Below are positions 1 to 4,780 of a stretch of 5,715 nucleotides of DNA, piece by piece; within the stretch, counting starts at the first letter, position 1, and the number at the start of each line of letters is the position of its first letter. The position numbers and the translations under genes are program-made. The notes beneath the pieces were generated by a model. The model searched no databases. It was not told the origin of the DNA and saw only the letters and a program-made list of their open reading frames with translations. The stretch is from positions 1 through 5,715 of the forward strand of contig JALWWR010000094.1 of assembly GCA_026993045.1 (NCBI GenBank). Reading direction: 5' to 3'. The stretch comes from Thermodesulfatator sp. (lineage in GTDB: Bacteria > Desulfobacterota > Thermodesulfobacteria > Thermodesulfobacteriales > Thermodesulfobacteriaceae).

Positions 1-2455
1 CCGTGCCAACGATGCGGGTGCCGAAAGTGGCCATCCAAAGCAAGGGCGAGGGCCACGGTCTTTTCCAAAACCAGCCCTTAACCCGGGTGTTATAGATGGT
101 TCCGTGGCCCGCCACCACCAGCTTGGTGAAGATAACGGATTGGATCAGGTCCTGGGGAAGTTTCCAGTACTTTTCCAGCAGGACGTACAAGGTGAAGGAG
201 GAGACCACCCCGGCCACTCCCAGCCAGAAGGCCATGAGATTGAGCTCGTACATGTCCCAGCGGACCGGTTTGGGGGCGATTTTGGCCCGATCATAGGCAA
301 TGGCAAGGATGGGGAGATCGTTTAACAGGGCCAAAATGATGATCATGATAGGGGTTACGGGATAGAACTGGAAGATCATAATGGAAAGGGCCATAAAAAG
401 GACTACCCGAATGGTTTCCGCAATGCGGTAGATGGTATAGGCCTCCATGCGTCCAAAGATCTGACGGGCGATTTTCAGGGCTTGAATGATGACCCGAAGC
501 CCTGGGGCCAGAAGCACCAAGTCGGCCGCGGCCCGGGCGGCGTCGGTGGCCCCGGAGACCGCTATTCCGGCATCGGCCTTCCTTAAGGCTGGGGCGTCGT
601 TTACCCCGTCGCCGGTCATGCCTACCAGGTGACCGGCCTTTTGGAGCTTGTCCACAATAAAATACTTGTCCTCGGGGAAGACCTCGGCAAAACCATGGGC
701 ATCCTCGATAAGTTTGATGATCTCGGACTCGTGTCTTTTGACCAGGCCAAAGGGAAGTTGGGCCCCTTCAAGCTCCTTTTCCACTAGTTTGGCGATACGC
801 TGGGCCCGTTTTTCGGCCTCTTCTGGGGAAAGCCCTTCTTCGACCTGCAGGAGGGCCTTGGAAAGGATCCGCGCCAAGATCACATATTCATCGTAGGTCT
901 CTCCCCGGAGTTCTCGGGCGCTATAAATCTTTTCCCCAATGGTAAGAAGCCGAGCGATGTATCGGGCCACTGCCATGTTGTCCCCGGTGACCATCTTGAC
1001 TTCAACCCCGTATTTCCGGGCCTCCTCCACTGCAGGGCGAGAGTCTTCCCGAGGGGGGTCAAAGAGGGGGAGCAGACCTACAAAATGGAAGCGTTCCTCC
1101 TCGGGTTTCTTGCAGGCCACCCCTAGAGTGCGAAAGCCGTTTTCGGCAAACTCCTCAATTTGATGGTAGGCCTTTTCCGAATCGAACTCCTCTTCGGCAC
1201 AAAGATCTAGGATTATCTGCGGGGCCCCCTTGGTTACTACCAGACGTTCTCCTTGGTATTCCACCCAGGCCTCGGTCCTTTTTCTAACCGGATCAAAGGG
1301 CACAAATTTTTCCTTCCGCCAGGCCTTGAGCTTTTCGTAAAGACCGTGTTCCCGGAGCCACTCAAAGAGGGGCAGTTCTATGGGGTCCTGATTTTCCTCT
1401 CGGGAGGCCAGGGCGGCGTAAAAGAGGAGCTCTTCCATGGTATAGCCCTGGGCCATGTAAGGGGTGGAAAGGGTCATTTGGTTTTTTGTGAGGGTCCCAG
1501 TCTTATCCGAACAGAGCACATCCACCCCGGCCAATTCTTCAAGCGAGGCCAATCGGCTTACGATTACCTGCCTGCGGGCCAGATAGAGGGCCCCTATCAC
1601 CATGGTCACCGTGAGCACTGCCGGCAGAGCCACCGGGATGGCGGCCACCGTTAACACTAAAGCGAAGCGTAAAAGCTCTTTCCAGTTGGCTCCCCGGTTA
1701 AGTTCCACCAGGATCATAAGGGCCACGATGATCAGGGTCATGAGGATAAGGAAGTTTCCTACCTTGATCACCATTTCTTGGAAGTGGGAGCGCTGCTCTC
1801 TTTCAGCTTTGGCCACCAGTTTGACCGTCTTCCCGAAATAGGTGTTGAGCCCGGTGGCCACCGCCACCCCCACCATCTCCCCTTGTTTGACGATGGAGTT
1901 GGCGTAAGCGATGTCTCCCGGTTTCTTGGTTACCGGAAGGGACTCCCCGGTTAGGGCGGATTGGTCTATCAAAAGGAAATCTCCTGAAAGGAGTTTGAGG
2001 TCCGCAGGGACGATGCTCCCGATTTTGAGTTTTAGGATGTCTCCCGGGACCAAATACCGGGCGTCTATCTCCTTCCAGACCCCTTCCCTCAAGACCAGGG
2101 CCTTCTTGGCCAGCTTTTGTTTGAGGACCTTTAGAGCGGAGAGGGCCTTGTGCTCCTGCCAGAAGTCCACCCCGGCGTTCACCAAGAGCAGGATGAGAAT
2201 GATGGTGAAGTCCTCCCATTTTTGGACCGAGGCTGAAAGCAGGGCTGCTATTTCTATCATCCAAGGGATAGGCCCCCAAAAGCGCCGGAAGATTCGGTGC
2301 CAGAGGGGTTCTTCTTTTTCCGGGATCTCGTTTAGGCCGTAACGTTTTAGCCTTTCTTGGACCGTTTTCTCGCTAAGGCCCTTTTCGGGCCGAACGGCTA
2401 ATTCGCGGAGAGTCTCTTCCGGGCCCTTTTCCTTATAAAGATCGGCTTCGGCCAC
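1..2455 (-). CDS. Plasma-membrane-type proton-efflux P-type ATPase (type IIIA), C-terminus cut off by window edge
   Basis: Inner-membrane pump that uses ATP through a phospho-aspartate intermediate to export H+. The frame is open from GTG 2455 to base 2 (818 codons, no stop). An in-frame TAA lies two codons upstream, so GTG is the only reasonable start, with AGGAAG 8 bases before it. Visible landmarks: M1-M2 at about 62-100; actuator-domain TGES with E171; M4 PVALPAV at 274-280; phosphorylated D317 in CSDKTGTLT; nucleotide-binding KGAP with K409; TGDN 490-493; hinge TGDGVNDAP with D616 and D620; M5 with R683 in AETIR; M6 LLND with D713, which matches the proton-binding Asp (D684) of plant AHA2. 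The M4-to-DKTG stretch, including EELAGVDVLCSDKTG, is typical of Pma1/AHA and archaeal homologues. The last visible residues look like M9, so roughly 60-80 residues are probably missing. A charged insert at about 519-580 is unusual. H+ specificity is inferred from the family; another cation is possible but less likely. Confidence 0.95.
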   Translation of the reverse strand, partial: MAEADLYKEKGPEETLRELAVRPEKGLSEKTVQERLKRYGLNEIPEKEEPLWHRIFRRFWGPIPWMIEIAALLSASVQKWEDFTIILILLLVNAGVDFWQEHKALSALKVLKQKLAKKALVLREGVWKEIDARYLVPGDILKLKIGSIVPADLKLLSGDFLLIDQSALTGESLPVTKKPGDIAYANSIVKQGEMVGVAVATGLNTYFGKTVKLVAKAEREQRSHFQEMVIKVGNFLILMTLIIVALMILVELNRGANWKELLRFALVLTVAAIPVALPAVLTVTMVIGALYLARRQVIVSRLASLEELAGVDVLCSDKTGTLTKNQMTLSTPYMAQGYTMEELLFYAALASREENQDPIELPLFEWLREHGLYEKLKAWRKEKFVPFDPVRKRTEAWVEYQGERLVVTKGAPQIILDLCAEEEFDSEKAYHQIEEFAENGFRTLGVACKKPEEERFHFVGLLPLFDPPREDSRPAVEEARKYGVEVKMVTGDNMAVARYIARLLTIGEKIYSARELRGETYDEYVILARILSKALLQVEEGLSPEEAEKRAQRIAKLVEKELEGAQLPFGLVKRHESEIIKLIEDAHGFAEVFPEDKYFIVDKLQKAGHLVGMTGDGVNDAPALRKADAGIAVSGATDAARAAADLVLLAPGLRVIIQALKIARQIFGRMEAYTIYRIAETIRVVLFMALSIMIFQFYPVTPIMIIILALLNDLPILAIAYDRAKIAPKPVRWDMYELNLMAFWLGVAGVVSSFTLYVLLEKYWKLPQDLIQSVIFTKLVVAGHGTIYNTRVKGWFWKRPWPSPLLWMATFGTRIVGT

Positions 2456-2458
2456 GGC

Positions 2459-2584
2459 TTATTCTTCCTGCCCCCTGCTCTTCCACCAATCCCAAAGGAT
2501 AAAAAGACCGGCTCCCAAGGCCCCGGCCACCGCCCAAAAACCCAAAAAGTAAAAGATAAGGAAGAGTACTCCCTTCTCCGACAT
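2459..2584 (-). CDS. Small single-span membrane peptide (41 aa) upstream of the H+-ATPase
   Basis: A 41-codon frame from ATG 2584 to TAA 2459. I do not recognise a named family. Residues 1-5 are polar (MSEKG). Residues 6-31 are almost wholly hydrophobic and aromatic (start GVLFLIFYFLGFW), forming one membrane helix with a small-residue face (A18, A20-A22, G24-G26, including G21/A25 and A22/G26 spacings). The tail is DWWKSRGQEE with a Trp-rich interface. There is no lipobox or cleavable signal. The stop lies three bases before the ATPase GTG, and the ATPase ribosome binding site lies inside the last codons, which argues for co-translation. No strong Shine-Dalgarno precedes its own ATG. A TAG lies 10 codons upstream with no better start between. 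By position and size it could be an accessory subunit or regulator of the pump, comparable with yeast Pmp1/Pmp2 or KdpF. That role is inference; it could also be a membrane leader peptide. Confidence 0.72.
   Translation of the reverse strand: MSEKGVLFLIFYFLGFWAVAGALGAGLFILWDWWKSRGQEE
2464..2469 (-). promoter_or_regulatory. Ribosome binding site for the ATPase
   Basis: AGGAAG on the minus strand ends 8 bases before GTG 2455. It lies inside the final Gln-Glu-Glu codons of the 41-residue peptide. This placement supports the GTG start and suggests translational coupling of the two genes. Confidence 0.65.
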
Positions 2585-2586
2585 GG

Positions 2587-2609
2587 AATTAAAAAACCAC
2601 TTTTTAATT
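2587..2609. repeat. Perfect 9-bp AT-rich inverted repeat
   Basis: AATTAAAAA (2587-2595) and TTTTTAATT (2601-2609) are exact reverse complements around a 5-base loop ACCAC. The repeat ends 2 bases before the ATG of the small membrane peptide on the minus strand, so in RNA it would form a hairpin against the start codon. In DNA it would be a candidate operator. It is not a convincing intrinsic terminator: the stem has no GC and no gene ends here. Confidence 0.6.
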
Positions 2610-2635
2610 TTCTAAAGGACTTGGGCGAGCTTCAA
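2609..2635 (-). promoter_or_regulatory. Weak candidate promoter for the peptide/ATPase unit
   Basis: On the minus strand, TTGAAG (2635-2630) and TAGAAA (2614-2609) are separated by 15 bases. Each matches four of six positions of the sigma-70 consensus and the spacer is short. Transcription would begin about 15-20 bases before ATG 2584, near or within the inverted repeat. A minus-strand promoter must exist somewhere in this region, but this particular assignment is tentative. Confidence 0.25.
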
Positions 2636-2659
2636 ACTCCTGAATCTTTTAAAAACCCA

Positions 2660-2665
2660 TATAAT
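2660..2665 (+). promoter_or_regulatory. Isolated perfect -10 hexamer
   Basis: TATAAT matches the sigma-70 -10 consensus exactly, about 95 bases upstream of the lipoprotein ATG. No good -35 box lies 16-18 bases upstream (the sequence there reads around CTCCTG). It may be an upstream second promoter giving a leader of about 88 bases, or a chance match in AT-rich DNA. Confidence 0.3.
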
Positions 2666-2698
2666 TCCGTCCCTTTTAAAGATTATGGCCTAATAAGT

Positions 2699-2732
2699 TT
2701 CAAAAGGAAAGGGTCCGAAGGCTTCAAAAGGA
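2699..2732 (+). repeat. 10-bp direct repeat TTCAAAAGGA
   Basis: Two exact copies at 2699-2708 and 2723-2732, spaced 24 bases start to start, a little more than two helical turns. The second copy covers the candidate -35 box of the operon promoter. A related GCTTCAAA occurs at 2629-2636. This could be an operator for a regulator of the lipoprotein-lysA-purD operon; that function is inferred only. Confidence 0.5.
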
Positions 2733-2752
2733 TTTCAACTTTATGGTATAGT
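2723..2752 (+). promoter_or_regulatory. Candidate promoter of the lipoprotein-lysA-purD operon
   Basis: TTCAAA (2723-2728) and TATAGT (2747-2752) are separated by 18 bases. The -10 is preceded by TGG, giving an extended -10 (TGn), and differs from TATAAT at one position. The expected start of transcription is about 2758-2761, which coincides with ATG 2760, so the first gene may be translated from a leaderless message. Confidence 0.5.
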
Positions 2753-2759
2753 GCCCTGC

Positions 2760-3479
2760 ATGAGGCCTTGGCTAGGTATCCTCTGCCTCTTTCTTTTATG
2801 GAGCTGCGGCAAAAAAGGCCCTCCGGTGCCTCCGGAGGCCGTGCGACCGGAAAGGCCCCAAGACTTGACCCTTAAGCTCCATCCCCACTTCGTAGAATTG
2901 TCGTTCTCCTTGCCTTTAGAGAACGTGCGGGGGGAAGCCTTAAAGGGGCTTAAGGCTATCCTTCTTGAAAAGAGGCGTTACCGGCCTTCGGATCCGGCCT
3001 TGGGCTGGACCAAGGTCCTAAAGCTTCCTTTTAAGGGGGACCTGGCCTCGGAAAGACGGTTTTTCTGGCGAGATCGGGAATTGCGTCCGGGGTTTTGCTA
3101 TCGCTATCGGGTGGCGGTCCTCAAAGGTTTTCGTTCCCAAAGCGATTGGAGCGAGGCTCAGAGCTTCTGTTGGACCGTACCTCCTAAGCCTCCGGAGGAT
3201 TTCCAAGTCAAGGTCCTGGTGCCTCATCAGGTTTTTCTTTATTGGAAACCGGTGACCCGCAACCTCTGGGGCGAGCCCCTGCCGGTGGCGCCCCTTTATC
3301 GTCTTTGGCGCCGATCCCTAAAGGGGGAGACCTCTTTTCCTCCCATTGCTGATACCTCTTTTTACGATGAAACGGTTATTCCAGGGGAAAGTTATTGTTA
3401 CGCCGTAGAGGCCCTGCTTCCCTATTACGGGACCCTGGTCCCCAGTTTCAAGACTCCGGAATTTTGTGTAAAACCCTGA
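2760..3479 (+). CDS. LptM-like lipoprotein with two fibronectin type III-like domains
   Basis: A 239-residue exported lipoprotein. Residues 1-15 form a short signal peptide and LLWSC gives lipidated C16; Trp at -2 of the lipobox is atypical. The next residues, GKKGPPVPP, match the Cys-Gly-x-Lys-Gly-Pro start of LptM/YifL-type lipoproteins, which often precede lysA or dapF. Gly at +2 rather than Asp suggests outer-membrane sorting. Two beta-sandwich modules follow, at about 33-140 and 142-238. Each carries the fibronectin-III signature: ELRPGFCYRYRVAV at 107-120 and VIPGESYCYAVEAL at 206-219. Each also has a matching cysteine pair (C113/C137 and C213/C236). LptM itself is a small protein, so this one is much larger and its role is uncertain; envelope scaffolding or LPS-transport maturation are possibilities. 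ATG 2760 is preferred over GTG 2751, which lies inside the -10 and adds nothing useful to the signal peptide. No ribosome binding site is visible. Confidence 0.82.
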   Translation: MRPWLGILCLFLLWSCGKKGPPVPPEAVRPERPQDLTLKLHPHFVELSFSLPLENVRGEALKGLKAILLEKRRYRPSDPALGWTKVLKLPFKGDLASERRFFWRDRELRPGFCYRYRVAVLKGFRSQSDWSEAQSFCWTVPPKPPEDFQVKVLVPHQVFLYWKPVTRNLWGEPLPVAPLYRLWRRSLKGETSFPPIADTSFYDETVIPGESYCYAVEALLPYYGTLVPSFKTPEFCVKP

Positions 3480-3486
3480 GGAGGGG
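3479..3486 (+). promoter_or_regulatory. Ribosome binding site for lysA
   Basis: AGGAGGGG begins at the last base of the lipoprotein stop codon (TGA 3477-3479) and leaves 3 bases before ATG 3490; the AGGAGG core is 5 bases from the ATG. It fixes the lysA start and suggests coupling with the upstream gene. Confidence 0.85.
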
Positions 3487-3489
3487 AAG

Positions 3490-4764
3490 ATGCACCACTT
3501 CCAATACCACCACGGGGAACTTTGGGCGGAGAAGGTCCCCGTCCGACGCATCGTGGAAGAGGTGGGCACACCGGTCTATATCTATTCTTCGGCTACTTTA
3601 AGGCGCCATTTTAGGGTCTTTGAAGAGGCCTTTGCGGATATTCCCCATCTGGTCTGTTATTCCGTTAAGGCCAATTCCAATTTAGCGGTCTTGAAACTCT
3701 TGGGCGATTTGGGGGCCGGGGCGGACGTGGTCTCTGGAGGGGAGCTCTTCCGGGCTTTAAAGGCCGGCCTTCCAGCTTCCAAGATCGTCTTTTCCGGAGT
3801 GGGGAAGACCGAGATCGAAATGGAAGAGGCCTTACAGGCCGGAATCTTAATGTTTAATGTAGAAAGTTTAGGAGAACTTGAGACCTTGGCCCGGGTGGCC
3901 GAGCGTTTGGGGCGGGTGGCCCCGTTTAGCATCCGGGTAAACCCCAACGTGGACCCCAAGACCCATCCTTATATCTCCACCGGTCTGCGCAAAAACAAGT
4001 TTGGTCTGCCGGAAGAGATGGCCCGTTCGGCTTACCAATGGGCCCGGAAACAGCCCTACCTTAAAGCCGTAGGGTTGGACTGTCATCTGGGTTCGCAGCT
4101 TACGGAAATCGCCCCCTTTGTAGAGGCCTTAAAGCGCTTGAAGGCCCTCTATCAAGACCTTTGCGAGGAGGGCATTGAGCTTCAATACCTAGACCTGGGG
4201 GGAGGCCTGGGGATCGTTTATGGCGAAGAAGAACCCCCACCCCCGGCGGAATACGCCAAGGCCTTAAAAAAGGAGCTTCAAGGCCTGCCTTGCACTCTGA
4301 TCCTAGAGCCGGGCCGCGTCATTGCGGGAAACGCCGGCATATTGGTGACCCGGGTCCTTTACGTGAAACACAACCCGCCTTTGGCTGAAGAAAAGGCTGG
4401 GAAAAACTTTGTCATCGTGGACGCCGGCATGAACGATCTGATCCGTCCCGCCTTCTACCAGGCCTATCACCGCATTGCGCCGGTAAAAGAGGTGCCTGGG
4501 GAAGAGGTCCTGCTTGCGGATGTGGTCGGGCCTATCTGCGAAAGCGGCGACTTTTTGGCCCGAGAAAGGCCCCTGCCTCCAGTCTCTCCTGGGGACCTTC
4601 TGGCAGTCTTTAGCGCCGGGGCTTACGGATTTGTCATGTCCTCCAATTACAACTCCCGTCCCCGGGCCCCGGAGGTCCTGGTGGACGGAGGGAGGTTCTT
4701 TGTGGTAAGAAAAAGGGAGACTTACGAAGATCTAGTGCGTTTGGAAGAGATTCCTGAAATTTAA
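3490..4764 (+). CDS. lysA: Diaminopimelate decarboxylase
   Basis: Cytoplasmic PLP enzyme that decarboxylates meso-diaminopimelate to L-lysine, the last step of the DAP lysine pathway. It has 424 residues, the usual length. The fold is an alanine-racemase-type barrel followed by a C-terminal beta domain. Visible motifs: PLP Schiff-base lysine K60 in YSVKAN; the substrate/PLP-side HLGSQ with H199; the phosphate-binding glycine loop GGGLG at 237-241; EPGR at 273-276; catalytic CESGD with C350 donated across the dimer; and the C-terminal AYG with Y379. The N-terminal HHFQYHHGELWAEKVP resembles proteobacterial LysA. The CESGD context and full set of LysA motifs favour DAP over ornithine or arginine decarboxylase. 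It lies 10 bases after the lipoprotein gene, an arrangement like the known lptM-lysA pairing, and is followed by purD instead of dapF. No missing catalytic residue or frameshift was seen. Confidence 0.97.
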   Translation: MHHFQYHHGELWAEKVPVRRIVEEVGTPVYIYSSATLRRHFRVFEEAFADIPHLVCYSVKANSNLAVLKLLGDLGAGADVVSGGELFRALKAGLPASKIVFSGVGKTEIEMEEALQAGILMFNVESLGELETLARVAERLGRVAPFSIRVNPNVDPKTHPYISTGLRKNKFGLPEEMARSAYQWARKQPYLKAVGLDCHLGSQLTEIAPFVEALKRLKALYQDLCEEGIELQYLDLGGGLGIVYGEEEPPPPAEYAKALKKELQGLPCTLILEPGRVIAGNAGILVTRVLYVKHNPPLAEEKAGKNFVIVDAGMNDLIRPAFYQAYHRIAPVKEVPGEEVLLADVVGPICESGDFLARERPLPPVSPGDLLAVFSAGAYGFVMSSNYNSRPRAPEVLVDGGRFFVVRKRETYEDLVRLEEIPEI

Positions 4765-4767
4765 GCT

Positions 4768-4775
4768 AGGAGGGG
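4768..4775 (+). promoter_or_regulatory. Ribosome binding site for purD
   Basis: AGGAGGGG lies just after the lysA stop (TAA 4762-4764). The AGGAGG core is 7 bases before ATG 4781. Two in-frame GTG codons (4775-4777 and 4778-4780) directly precede the ATG but are too close to this site, so ATG is the preferred start. Confidence 0.85.
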
Positions 4776-4780
4776 TGGTG

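Larger units (their letters stand above)
2585..2759. other. Divergent intergenic/promoter region
   Basis: AT-rich spacer of 175 bases between the minus-strand peptide/ATPase unit and the plus-strand lipoprotein-lysA-purD operon. It is the only substantial non-coding stretch in the window and must hold promoters for both units. It contains a 9-bp inverted repeat, a 10-bp direct repeat, a perfect TATAAT, and a looser dyad (AATCTTT at 2643-2649 against AAAGATT at 2678-2684). No convincing gene was seen in it. Frames that cross it from about 2621 run out of phase into the lipoprotein gene and look like noise. Confidence 0.8.

Noticed and set aside
1253..1654. Plus-strand 133-codon open frame
   Set aside because: It lies wholly antisense to the N/P-domain region of the ATPase, shows no recognisable motif, and is explained by codon bias of the real gene.
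1803..2342. Overlapping long frames on both strands (158 codons minus, 143 codons plus)
   Set aside because: Both cover the ATPase actuator and M1-M4 coding sequence in other frames. Their proteins are low-complexity, rich in Gly, Arg, Pro and Ser, with no family resemblance.
2587..2609. Intrinsic transcription terminator
   Set aside because: The stem is entirely A/T and no gene on either strand ends next to it; both units start on either side of this region.
2717..2725. Short palindrome GAAGGCTTC
   Set aside because: Only 4 bp per arm around a central base, expected often by chance; not listed as a feature.
2751..2759. GTG 2751 as the lipoprotein start
   Set aside because: It overlaps the -10 hexamer, has no Shine-Dalgarno, and adds only Met-Pro-Cys before a signal peptide that is complete from ATG 2760.
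2621..2875. Plus-strand 84-codon frame spanning the intergenic region
   Set aside because: It starts at a weak codon without a ribosome binding site, runs through the promoter elements and continues out of frame inside the lipoprotein gene.
3480..4780. Possible separate promoters or terminators inside the lipoprotein-lysA-purD run
   Set aside because: The gaps are only 10 and 16 bases and are filled by ribosome binding sites; no hairpin-plus-T-run or promoter pair was seen.
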